Shown: piece after piece, positions 11,606-23,399 of the stretch | Position numbering within the stretch: position 1 is the stretch's first letter | How the letters are laid out: the number at the start of each line of letters is the position of its first letter | Source of the DNA: Phlebiopsis flavidoalba | Lineage: Eukaryota > Basidiomycota > Agaricomycetes > Polyporales > Phanerochaetaceae | Length of the DNA stretch: 64,000 bases | Assembly: GCA_035772785.1 (NCBI GenBank) | Contig: JAOCPU010000084.1 | Location: 1 to 64,000, forward strand | Direction of reading: 5' to 3' | The notes under the pieces: generated by a model | Database searches by the model: none | Told to the model about the DNA's origin: nothing | What the model saw: only the letters and a program-made list of their open reading frames with translations | Program-made: the position numbers and the translations under genes

Positions 11606-12325
11606 GGGCCTTGTTCGGATCGCTGCCTGGCCTGGCCTGGTAACGTGTAGCGGGGAACCTGCCCAAAACAGCGTGGGAGTCTGTAAACGGAGGTATAGAT
11701 ATCAACGCGCGCAGTCTTCACCACACTGAGCAGTGGTCGGCCAGTCTCGGTCCAGATCTACCGTGACGCGTGGCGTGACTCTATATAGGCCGTCACGCTG
11801 CCGTCTACCATGAGTTGCTACTCTGTGGATCCATCTTCATGTGTATGATACTTATTTCTCTGGCTCTAGAACCTCCAATAGAGCTATAATCTTGTGACCT
11901 TCTCAAACCGCCTACTTATATTTATACCTATGCTATTTGTGAATGATATGCATAGATACAACATAACATGGCGCATGTAATGAGCATCTTGAAGACTGGG
12001 GTCAGTGACTTCAAGTTGAAGCCCACTATCCAGATTCCGACTGCTGGCTGCTCATCCAAATCTGCTTCATTATTTTTTTCACCTAACACAAAGTATAACC
12101 ACAGTTACGGAAGTATAGAGTCTCAATTTCTAACTTGATTCATCTCAAGGTTGAGTTACTGAACGGAGTGTGACTGTCCGTGACAGGCAAGTTACATGCA
12201 CAATTACATATGTGACTCTGCACAATGATCTTGTGTCCTTGCTGGCGCCTCCTCAGCGCTTGGTATTCGATGTTTACCTTACCTTACCATACTGACGCAC
12301 ACCGGGCAGAGTCCGAAACAGGCCC
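11606..12325. mobile_element. PIF/Harbinger-like MITE (720 bases)
   Basis: The ends GGGCCTTGTTCGGA (left) and GGGCCTGTTTCGGA (right, reverse complement) form imperfect terminal inverted repeats of the type known from Tourist/PIF-Harbinger elements. The trinucleotide TTA flanks both sides (11,603-11,605 and 12,326-12,328), the standard target duplication of that superfamily. No transposase is encoded, so it is non-autonomous. Confidence 0.75.
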
Positions 12326-12328
12326 TTA

Positions 12329-15300
12329 TATGTAATAACTACTATTATGTAATAAGCAATATAAAATTAGCTTTCAGAGATTTGACTAAACATACGTATA
12401 TCCATAATATTCACTGTCTTGTTTTTGCCCCAAAATATTGAAAACAGTATTAAACATGTCGCAGAAATACCTAAAGAGAAAAGCCTTTTTTGAAATCATT
12501 CAAATTTAGAAAGTCCCCTAATAGCCACTAGAACTTTTGCAATGACAGAATTCTGTCTTGCAATAATATCTTTTTTTGGGGGGTCCTTTTGGTGCTTATT
12601 ATTTGGAGAGACTTTGTAAAGCTTCTACAGAATTTGCAGCAATTTTATATAGCTGGTTTTTCTTTAGAAAACCTGGATAGTAAAAGGTTGAGGTTCAAAT
12701 TTCTCATAAAAGACAGAACCATAGTTTATGACTGTATTAGATGTGAGATTAATTGTGATTACTGTAGATTATTGACCTTAACAGCAGGGTAGTGTGACAT
12801 GTAACACTTACAAAATGCACCGGCTTCCGACCGAGCTATAGCAGGCCTAGTAAGCCTGTGATAATGACTGATATTAACAAAGCACCCATACTTGCGCTGC
12901 AGGCGTGGAAAATTTCAATATATTAGCATGGTCTAAAATGGCATATCACACAGCACTCCAGCTGCGTGGCAGCATCTGCAATATGTGACAGGAACCGAGA
13001 AGCCACTGTCTTTTGGGCCCTTGTGATACGTGATATCCTTTCATGAAGATAACCGTACAGTATAATTAAACTGTACCGGATGAGTGGCAGCAGCCACTGT
13101 GACATCTGGCACCCACTTCTATTTGGCAGTAGAGGAAGAAGTGCCAAAGGCATGGCAAAAGTTTGGCATATAATTTGAGGTGTTTTGCAGAGCCTTGGTA
13201 ATATGTGAAAGTTTGTGGTTAAAATAGAGGCTTAGGAGCCTACAGAAATGGGTGCTCTCTTAATAAGCAACAGCCACCTGCTTTCGACATCAATTACAAT
13301 AGCGTCAGGCACATATCACTTTTCACAATTCTGTTCAATAGCATGGATAGTATTACTCTTTGGTTTGGATTCCTATTAAGCAGATCTTGTACATTTAACT
13401 TCCTAGCTTGAGTTATATGCCAAAAACATATTGTGTTGGAGATAGTGTTTTTTGGCATTTCCAACCTCTCTGGTGCAATTTTTGGATTTTCAAGACAGAG
13501 GATTTGGCAACGGCATTTACACCACATGGACCACCATGTGGAAAACCTGATGTGCCTGCTGTCCTGATATGGTTGGTGGATGCTTGACTTTCTGCAGGTC
13601 TAGTAGTGGAATGCTAGTCTGTGAAACTGTGCTGAAGGTCACAGTAGTGTTTCAGTATATCCACAGTACCCTCACAATACTACTAAAGCTCAGTTGCGAG
13701 CTAGGAAGTCATTTCTTTGACTGAAATATTCTGCACGGACACTGTCAGATTCGGCTGGGTGCTATCAGGACGTGATCCAATTATATTAGCCATCCATCCT
13801 GGTGACGCTCTATCGCTAGCAGTTGGCAGTGGAAGTTAGAGCTGAGATTGCACAAATTGACAGTCCAGATCAGTTTTATATAATCCATCAATCTTCACGC
13901 ACACATTGCACAAGTGTCTAAAAGAGTGCATTAGTACTGTAGCACGCTGTGTAAAGCATTGAAGATGTCATAGTACATTTATCTTTGATTGATGAATTGT
14001 GATGTTTCAAAGCCTCAATATATATATTTGTGCGCAAAAAAAACCAGTTATAATCAAATATCTGGATAACATTGGGGAGGGATATTTCAGTGACTCTTAC
14101 AGGGAAGGCACTGTATAGGGATTGAAGGCACACAATATATTTCCATACACTATTTTACATATGACAAGAATATTCCGTCCAGTTAAACCAGTGCAATGTA
14201 GAGCCATTTCATGAAACAGCTTGGCCATTCTAGAAACTGTCTTATTGGAACCACTGGGGGAGAAGAATCCGCACCATATTTTTCCCGACTATTTTTTCGT
14301 GTCATTTTTCGAAATGTAGAATAGCATTGGGGCATTTCAAACATACCAGAATTGTATGTTTTGATGGGCAACTGGAGGAGCTATTTGCAAAATACATTTT
14401 CGGAGCCAAATCTTTTTTTCACAAAAAAAAGCGCCCGAATGCGGGAACAAATACGGCTGGCTTTCCGTTTAGGATGGGCTAAGGGGCCCAGAGGTGGCTG
14501 CCACTTGCCGGATTGGGCTATCAGAAATGATGGCAATCTGCTTCACCATCAATTCTGCTTTGGAGCTGCCCGCATTTGAAGTTGCTCCCGACAGCTTTCC
14601 CCCATGTTTATTTAGGGTGCTGTATTGTAGTTTGAGTACTTATGTATGTTTAAAACATGCCCACTGAGCAGAATTTCCATATTTGGTCTGCACAGGGATA
14701 TTACCAATATAATCCGATTTTATTCCGCTTTTTTAGTGATTTTCAATAGGGTTCTCCTGCATTCTCCTGGGTTTCCTGCTTCTCTTTTGAGCTTCTATAT
14801 TTTCTCTCTGAGTATGCCCATAATCTATAAACATTATCTGATATAATTTCCATTGTCCTGGGAATTGTTTTGAATTTCCGGGTATTTTTCGAAATCCGGA
14901 GGTCTGGATATTGCTTCCTATTGATTGGGAATTGTTCTGTTCTGAGCAATTTCCCCATGTATTTACACCATATTAAGGAATTTCCACCATGCAGATCAAA
15001 GGATTTAACATAATATGCATGTTTGGCAACATATTTTTGCAAGAATTGATGGCTACTACCCCTATACCCCTCCAGATCAATATTCTGCAATTCTGAGTGG
15101 ATGTAAAGGGGCTCTATAGATGTCTAGTACATGCAGATAAATTGTAGAAACAACGGAATAACTGTAGCTAGTGCAATCCTCCAGATCTTGGTCGATTATC
15201 CTGGCGCTTATTTTTGGATTTTAGGGCAAGCCCAAATTATGGTATTGCAGTACAGATGAAGCTTAGCTGATATCTCCATTGTATTATACACCGTGGAAAA

Positions 15301-18040
15301 CCCTTATATACAAATTTGCGAAAGGAGGTGACATGTACAGGCTGCCCGGACCATAGAAACAGACAGGAAGTTGTGTAATTATACAGAGATTCATGTTAAC
15401 CCCTTTGCATTCTCTTTGGAACACTAGCACACTCTTTCCACCCACTTGGGGAATTGATGTAAACTAAATTGTAGTATGTGTAGGACGCTGTGTGGAATGT
15501 GTTCTACAGCTGGAATAGAATTATACTGCCCTGTGTGTGAATAGGCGCACATGTTTTCGCTTTTTTAAACTCTAAATGACCCTTTGTTTTGGGTTTAAGG
15601 GCTGACAGCACATGGGAGTAATTGTTCTAAAGCTCTACAAACTAATTTCACACATGCCCCTAGATGTAATAACAGTATTATAGACAATGGCCAGAAGGCA
15701 TCTCACCGCTATAGAGCCCAGGGATAAATGCGCATTTTGCTTTTTATGCTGGGTACCTTTATTTGGAGGTATATATCAGGGTGTAGCATGTGCTGTAATA
15801 ATCCCCTGGTGCTCCAGCGTTGTATGTAACAGTATACCAATGCTATATAAATATCCTAGATAGTTACCACTACCTCCCAGACCAATAATACCCCCAAGGG
15901 AAGCTATTCAAGCATGATTGTTTTTTCCGCTTTTCCCCAGAATAATATATATCCCTATTGTTCCCATGTGCTTGGATAGCTTCCAAACTTCATTCTTGTA
16001 TTACCCCAATGTATACCTATACAATGGCAAACATACCGCCTATTTGTAGACCCTATTCCCCCAGGGTATACCTCCCAATGTGCTATTTGACCGCTTTTTT
16101 TATTGTTTATAATAGTATTTATTTTACTCAGACGTGGTGGACCCTGCACATCATGAAACCTCTCGAAAATCGACATTATGAGCTCTACAGATGCATATCT
16201 ATGTAACCTACACAAAAAGAATAGAGGGGAACGAAAGGGGAAGGCAGGAATAGCAGCAGAAATGGGCAGGAAAAGCGGAATATAATGCCCAGAGCAGGTT
16301 CCATCAATTTTGATAAAAGCAGGGCAGGCAAGAGCATACAAAAAATGGGGATTCTGACTCTCTGGCCCCCAGCTGTTCGGCTGTCTGGCTGTCCAGTTAT
16401 CTGGGTGTCCACACTTGTGACGCAACAAGCACCATCATTATACCAGTCACACTTTGTTATACCTATCTGTGCCGTTGTCCACGTCATTATCCGTGTCCCT
16501 GTCGGCATCTCTGTCTGCATCCCTGTTTGCATCCCTGTCTGTATCTCTATAAGTGAAAGCTCCCACATTACTACATCTTATTATCCATTATGTTCATTTA
16601 CTGCCTTGTCTCTCAAGAGTCAACTCAACATGGATAATATCAAAACACTTGTTAGCAAAGCTTCAACTATATCTAGCGCTGCGATAGCATTTGTTTCTAG
16701 GCAATATTATATGCTTTTCTATTGCATATCCGCCTTTTAAAAAATGACATTTTACTTGCTCAATATGCCTTTCATGATCCAAATGAAGCCCCTTCTTTTC
16801 TCTCTACCACCATTGTTTTAGTTTCTTGAGCATCTCCTCAACATCAATGAAGCAGAAGTTTCAATATTTTGGAATGTGATGAAGGATTTATTATGGAGTA
16901 ATGACTGGCTGGAGGCTGTGACAGAAGTCCTTTACCAGGCATTTGAAAGCTTTGGTCTGGACAAAGGCTTAGGTGCATGATGAAACCATACTATTTATTA
17001 TCAGCCTAAGTGTGCCAAATTTATTTAGCGACCTTAACATTATATTTGTTTAGTGTTTTCTGTATATTTGAAGGGTGTTAAAGTCAACGACTACTAAAAG
17101 AAGCCCAAGCCCGAGCAGTAGTTGTATACATGCATGACCAGGGAATCCTTCCCGCTTGGTCAGTACATTCATATTGTCCATGTTGCGTTTTGAATAAACC
17201 TGTTTTTTTTGTTATTTCTATATATATGCACCTTCTACCAGTCTGTAAAACCAACTATCACAATAACTTTGCAGTATGCCAGGAACACCACTATTACTAC
17301 GGCGAAATACTAGAGTTTGTACAAGTTAGTGAGCATAGATTTGTTTACCAGCAACTTCTTACAACCTGGATTATAATGTCTACTCCTACAATGAGCAATA
17401 GGCCTACAAGGATGATATATCCAAACTTCCTTAAAGCTGGCAATTTGGTCCTGAACTTCATCTAGAGCATGTCTTAGATGGCTTTGTTCTTCTCAGCCTG
17501 TTAGAAGACCATTAGCACTGCAAGGAGATCCTTGAGCTTCCACATAGTGGTGAGCAACACTATTGCCTCAATCAGGCAATGCAGACATGTAATTCTTAGG
17601 TCCAAGTCCGAGGCCAGCCAGACACCCTTCACTATTGTAGCAAATGCACATGCTTTTATGAAAGAGCAAATGCTGGCCAATGCACGCTAGGTAAGTATTT
17701 GTGATGCTTACTTAAATATAGCTTAATACTTTAGACTATGGTATTAGAAAAAGTGTTGTGCGTCGTCATTGACAGAGTTACGATTGGCCACCCATGCTGC
17801 TCTGTACACAACTGCCATCAGCATCTGGTTAATTAGCAACAGCGCTTTTGCCGTAACCACTCTCACCTTAATAGTATCTGTGCTATAGTTGGCTGCAAGC
17901 AGCCGGCAGTAGCTAATCACCATGTATGTGACAATGTCACTCACTAGCAAATTGAAAAGAAATACCACCTCTGTGCTCAATCTCGCTTCCTGCTTTGCGA
18001 GCATCTTCAGTGAGCATGGTTGGCTAGTGCACAAGATTCC
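12329..18040. other. Long AT-rich tract without recognisable genes
   Basis: No domain, conserved motif or convincing splice-joined frame was found on either strand. The open frames of 60-157 codons (for example 14,743-15,090 and 15,955-16,428 on the minus strand, 16,285-16,740 on the plus strand) have no family resemblance, and several overlap antisense. A short tandem tract at 16,495-16,556 is listed separately. The tract may hold decayed repeats not represented elsewhere in the window. Confidence 0.5.
16495..16556 (+). repeat. 12-base tandem repeat
   Basis: Units of the form GCATCCCTGTCT, with variants such as GGCATCTCTGTCT and GTATCTCTAT, follow each other about five times. This is a simple minisatellite; the antisense frame gives a repeated MQTGMQTG-like peptide. 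Confidence 0.7.
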
Positions 18041-18131
18041 ATGCCTCCAGCTTTAGAAGAAAATATCAACAAGCCGGAGAAGGAGATCTTGGACATTGAT
18101 ACAGACAATCAAGTTATATCCTATGGAGATA
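18041..18131 (+). other. Coding-like fragment cut by the Tc1 element
   Basis: An ATG-started frame opens with MPPALEENINKPEKE and continues with DIDTDNQVISYGD up to the Tc1 insertion site, with a charged, gene-like composition unlike the surrounding AT-rich DNA. It then runs a few codons into the terminal repeat and stops. No continuation was found on the far side (after 19,680). It may be the start of a gene or of another transposon ORF; the family is not recognised. Confidence 0.3.
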
Positions 18132-19678
18132 CACTGGGGAGCAAAAGAATGAACGCTCACTTTGATAGAATGAAAATGCTATCCTTCCTGTAAACCAATG
18201 TTATGTACATACATATTGATGATGTATTATCACACGGATGCCTTCTGCATGTCATGCCATCAATATGCTCGATATGGCAAGTAATTTCATCAGAGTGCGC
18301 AATTGGCCATCAGTGCCAATTAGCACGTGGCTCTCAAGCCGCTTCCAACAGTCCTGCTACCACCATCTGTCACTGGCATTGGCCATGGCAAGGACCCACA
18401 AGTCTGAACTTAGCCCTACTATACGTGGACATATTTACCAATGCTTTCTTCACAAAGATACCTACCGAGAAATCACACAACAGTTTGATATCTCCATTGG
18501 TGAAGTTTCGTCACTGAAGAAGCGGTTTGAGAAGCACGGTCACCTTTGTACACAGCCTAAAAGTGGTCAACCATCCGCTATGACACTCCAGGATGAGAAG
18601 CATGTTGCTTCTCTCATCCATCGTCACAAAGCACACACTGCAGTGCATGTCTAGCGGAATTACTATCAAGGAGTTTTTGTCTGGACTATACACTGTGCTC
18701 TCTATAAGGCTGGTCTTTATGCCTGTAGTCCCCGCAAAGTACCAAGCCTAACTAAGCTTCAACGCCGTATTCGAAGGGTCTGGGCTGAAGAATTCAGGAG
18801 CTGGGATTTTCGGCATTGGGGCAGGTTGCTATTCTCTGATGAGGTGAAGTTCAACCTTCATCGCTCAGATGGCCGTAGAGTGGTCTGGAGAGAGAAAGAG
18901 AGAGCTTATGAGCCTAGATTCATGCTTAAGACAAAGAAATTTGAAGGAGGGAGTGTAATGTGCTGGGGGTATATCACACGCGTGGGGTGTAGGCAAGCTT
19001 CACCGAATTACTGGCATTATGGACTGGCATGTTTTATCCAAGTCATCTCTGAATCTTTTCTAGGGACCCTAGAGATATACCATACACAGCAACGAGACAT
19101 CATCTTTTTAACAAGACAATGATCCGAAATATACTTTGAAGGTTGCCCGAGAGTGGTTCTCCAAAAATAACATAAAACTCTTGCCATAGCCCGCTCAAAG
19201 CCCCGATCTCAACCCCATTGAGAATGTTTGGGACTATGTTGGACACAGGTGTCTAGCCGTGATGTTCAACTTATCAAATGTAGAGGAACTGTGGCAGGCA
19301 TTGCAGAGGAGCAGTATAAAATTGGGCCAGATTTTATTCAAAAAAAACTATATCACAGTATGCCAAAGAGACTTGGACTAGTTATCAAGGCAAATGGTTG
19401 GAACATTCTATATTAAACTCAGGTCATTGTGTGTTGATGTACAGCAGTGTATAATTAAATTTGTATTAACTGTTATTTTAGCGAATTATTCTCCAAAAAT
19501 ACATATTCTGAATGTCGAATTTTCTGAGAAAAAGCCAAAGGGAAGGGTAGAATCTTTTTATATGACAATGCATGGTATATGTACCTGTAAGACATATATT
19601 ATATTCATAATTTTCTGCTCTACAGATGTGGAGATACAGAGGAGGAAGGGAGCGTTCATTTACTTTTGCTCCCCAGTG
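18132..19678 (+). mobile_element. Tc1/mariner transposon, nearly complete
   Basis: Terminal inverted repeats CACTGGGGAGCAAAAG (left, 18,132) and its reverse complement (right, ending 19,678) are followed inward by a second shared block, GAACGCTC. Both ends abut TA (18,130-18,131 and 19,679-19,680), the Tc1/mariner target duplication. The 1.55-kb length is normal for the superfamily, and the transposase gene lies inside in plus orientation. Confidence 0.92.
18400..19425 (+). pseudogene. Tc1-type transposase (disrupted)
   Basis: An N-terminal helix-turn-helix region reads YREITQQFDISIGEVSSLKK, followed by HLCTQPKSGQPSAMT. The catalytic part runs in one frame from about 18,660 to 19,120 (VWTIHCALYKAGLY, LLFSDEVKFNLH with the first Asp, GGSVMCWGYI). 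QQDNDPKYT (second Asp) and SPDLNPIENVWDY (Glu) follow in another frame. Spacing fits DD34E. Visible lesions are a frame change near 18,650, one near 19,115, and a TAG at 19,187-19,189 where the family has Trp (LPWPAQSPD), one transition from intact. The enzyme would cut and paste the element in the nucleus. Confidence 0.9.
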
Positions 19679-19680
19679 TA

Positions 19681-20449
19681 CACCACAAGTATGCCCTGAT
19701 AAACTTCTGGCCAGTAACCGACGTCTCCGCGCACAGTTTGGGAAAAAAGCAAACCCACAACAAGCAGATTATTGTTGCCTCATATAGGGTTATCATTACT
19801 TGGACAACATTTTTTGGTACAGAGGCTATGAGCTCCGTAGTGGTATATTTTCTGCTCAATATAATCTATCAGATTCTCACTTCAAAATCATAGGAGTTTA
19901 TCAAATGCAGATACTACAGCCGTACACCTTTAAAGCATATTTTCTTTGATAACAACTGTAATTTCAAGCGTATTGTTCAAGAGGACCCATTTTTTTAGCA
20001 ATACTGGCCTTAATGTAGACCTCTTTCACTTTGCTGTCAAGCATAGCATTACCAACACTTTTTGTTGAGAATACTGCAACCCTGCAGCTTTTCCTGAGCT
20101 TCAAAATGACAATGGCAGTTGGTATTTCAACTCTTCCATAGCTGAGCAAAACAAATATATAGCTTGCTGGATACAACGCAATATTGCGTGAGATGAACGT
20201 AGATATGTTTAATTTCTTTCTCAACGAGATTATTATGAGATGTAACTATACAATTATGAGAAAGCTAGAGAAAGAAGGACACATGCCTAGTTATTGGAAC
20301 ACAAAGTTGTAGCTACATAACGACACAGGCTTGTATAATAACTTGACAGAGAAAGAACACTAGTCTTTGTGACTTGGAGCTGGAGTCCTCACCTCTTCCC
20401 GCCTACCACATCTGTGTCTGAAAGCTTGGCTGCTACTTGAGAGCCAATG
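19681..20449. other. No gene recognised
   Basis: An AT-rich stretch between the Tc1 element and the coding-like remnant at 20,450. No motif or repeat was identified. Confidence 0.45.
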
Positions 20450-20775
20450 TCGGCAACAACAATGCGTAGCAGGCAGTCCAACAATAGGACTGCCAGGCGT
20501 AGGGCCAAGCAACTTCACCAGAAGCAAAAACACGAAGATGCTACATGCCGCCCTCACTGCAGCGCCTTTGACTACAAAGTTCGTTTCTAGGCCTCTCCCA
20601 GAAGTTCGAAAACCTGTTTCACGGCTTATATGAGCACCTGTTGATGTCAAAGATCTCTGCACATATGAAGGAGCTTGGAGTTGGCAAGGGGCTGCCTACG
20701 GGAACGCGCTACGTCACAGTCCAGGAGGCCTTGGATATGGGTCTTGAAGTTGTAGACTGGGACGGCCAGTGAGTA
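20450..20775 (+). pseudogene. Unidentified gene remnant
   Basis: The plus strand carries gene-like text in two frames. MSATTMRSRQSNNRTARRRA continues into a Lys/His/Gln-rich segment with C-x3-HC, and after a frame change comes HMKELGVGKGLPTGTRYVT then VQEALDMGLEVVDWDGQ, ending at a TGA that may also be part of a splice donor (CAGTGAGTAC). I do not recognise the family. It could be a decayed host gene or an ORF captured by a transposon. Confidence 0.35.
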
Positions 20776-20969
20776 CTTGTTCATACCTTGTGAGTTTAGG
20801 GATAAGGCTCATGACAATTTAGAACACCAATGCTTCTTGTTAACAGGCAGGGAAGAATTATTTGCCGTCCTTGTAGGACACCCCGCAGACAGTCCTGGAC
20901 GTCCAGCATCAGAAAAAATCCACCCATTATTGAACATTAATTAATGCCTCGAAACAGCTTCTACATCAT

Positions 20970-21055
20970 TTGTGGCATTTGCCCAGCATTTGTTGCATTT
21001 GCTGCATTTGCCACCAGTTTGCCACTATTTGCTGTATTTTTGCCAGTCACTATAC
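20970..21055 (+). repeat. GCATTTG-rich short repeat
   Basis: The words GCATTTGC, GCATTTGT and TTTGCCA recur about every 10-15 bases just upstream of the large foldback element. It is simple-sequence-like and of unknown role. Confidence 0.5.
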
Positions 21056-21276
21056 AACCATTCAATAATTAGTGGTATTACCTGTTCATTAGCACATTAT
21101 TTTTTCATTATCACTTCATTTGAGTATTACCTTTCATTTGGACATTCATGATCAATTTAACAGCTTATTTGGCTATTTTGTCATTTTTTATGTTCAGGCA
21201 TAAATTCTCATTAGGCAATTATCATATAGTTTTGTTAGGTATTTGCTTCTAGTTACTATATTAATCAATATTCTCA

Positions 21277-23399
21277 GTAGTGGTAGCCAGGAATGTCAAA
21301 CATTGGCTATAAGAGTGACTTAATATTTTAATTAGACTTGGGGGGCATGTTATTAATGAATGACATTGGGCTTATAATGTCAATGTAGCCTATTGAAAAT
21401 GTGATCTAAAATGTTGTTTAATTGATGACAATGCTGTTTATAATGTCATAACCTTTTAACATTATGGTCTGGAATGTTGTTAGAGTTATAACACTATTGT
21501 CCACAATGTTATGGCTTTTGAAAATATAGTCTGGAATGTTGTTTACTTTATAACATTACTAATCATGATGTTATAAACTTTGACAATTTGGTCTGAATGT
21601 TATTCAGTCTATAATATTCTAGTCCACAATGTTGTAGCTTTTAACACGATGGCCTGAAATATTATTAGGCTGATTAATAATGTGGTTTGCAATGTTATTG
21701 GCCTCATTAACAATGCTGCCCACAATATTGTAGTCTTCAACAATATAGTCTGGAATGTTATTAGGCTAATTAACAATGCTATGCACAATGTTGTAGTTTT
21801 TAACAAAGTAGTCTAGAATGTTATCGGGGCTGATCAATAATGTGGTCTAGAATGTCATTGAGATAATTAATAATGTTGCCTATAATATTGTTACTTTTGA
21901 TAATATGGCCTAGAATGTCATTATATTTATGATATTCTAGGCCACATTGTTATAGGGTTTAAAAATATGGCCCCAAATGTTGTTGAAAATGAAATGATGC
22001 TATTGTATTATAAATATCATATAACAATAATATACTTTGCTTTTGGTAAAGGTATTTTTTTTTCAAACTAAGTTATTACTAAAAAGATTGATGTAGCAAT
22101 ATTTTTATTTTATGCAAAATAAGCGTCCCCATATTTCTTACATTTATTTAGCTACTAATATCAGTAAACAATAATCTAATAGCAAATATATAGCATATTT
22201 TGTGTTTTATATACTATGAAAACCTCTTGAAATTTTAAATTCTAAACCCAAATTCTAAACCCAAACCCTATTTATAATACCTATTCAGATAGAATTCAAT
22301 ATACAGCTATGGGAAGATATTCTATACTAGCTTAGCAATGTAATAAAAAGAGGTATATGTATAGGGGTAGAATACAAAGACAGTAGAAAAGATAGGTCTC
22401 TGTATTGTAAAGTCTTAATGCATTGCATTATAGGCTATGCAATTGGTTGCTTTGTTCTTTCATTTCTTTAGACTGTTATAGTCAAGATGTCTTTAGAAAG
22501 CAAATGTATACAGCAAATCATACAAAAGTAGATTGAATTAGAATGTACTTTTCTGTATATTGGCTGAGAATGTATTGGTCTCAAAGCTTTCTATCCAAAA
22601 TATGTGTACTTCTAGTTCATAGTATATAAAATACATAAAAATGTGCTATATATTTGCTATTAGATTATTGTTTACTGATATTAGTAACTAAATAAATGTA
22701 AGAAATATGGGCGCTTATTTTGCATAAAATAAAAATATTGCTACATCAATCTTTTTAGTAATAACTTGATTTAAAAATATCTTTAACCAAAAGCAAAGTA
22801 TATTATTGTTATATGATATTTATAATACAATAGCATCATTTCATTTTGAACAACATTTGGGGCCATATTTTTAAACCCTATAACAATTATGGCCCACAAT
22901 GTCATAAATATAATGACATTCTAGGCCATATTATCAAAAGTAAACAATATTATAGGCAACATTATTAATTATCTCAATGACATTTTAGACCACGTTATTG
23001 ATCAGCCCAATAACATTCCAGACTACTTTGTTAAAAACTACAACATTGTGGACTGGAATGTTATAGACTGAATAACATTCCAGACCAAATTGTCAAAGTT
23101 TATAATATCATGGTCAGTGATGTGTTATAAAGTAAACAACATTCCAGACCATATTTTCAAAGCCATAACATTGTGGACAATAGTGTTATAAACTCTAACC
23201 AACATTCCAGACCATAATGTTAAAAGGTATAACATTATAAACAGGCATTGTCATCAATTAAACAACATTTTAGATCACATTTTCAATAGGCTACATTGGC
23301 ATTATAAGCTCAATGTCATTTATTGATAATTTGCCCCCAAGTCTAATTAATGTTAAGCCACTCTTATGGCTAATGTTTGACATTCCTGGCTACCACTAC
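21277..23399. mobile_element. Large foldback element with internal subrepeats (2.1 kb)
   Basis: The left end GTAGTGGTAGCCAGGAATGT (21,277) and the right end (ending 23,399) are reverse complements, and the inverted similarity continues inward to about 22,215 and 22,615. This gives arms of about 0.8-0.9 kb around a spacer of roughly 0.4 kb. The outer two thirds of each arm consist of degenerate ~60-base units with the core TAGTCTGGAATGTTNTT...ATAACATT...CCACAATGTTAT. No protein is encoded. Arms with arrays of subterminal repeats are typical of non-autonomous foldback DNA transposons; the superfamily cannot be named from the ends. Confidence 0.9.

Noticed and set aside
16185..16568. Minus-strand frame with repeated MQTG
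   Set aside because: Produced by the 12-base tandem repeat at 16,495-16,556, not a protein repeat of a real gene.
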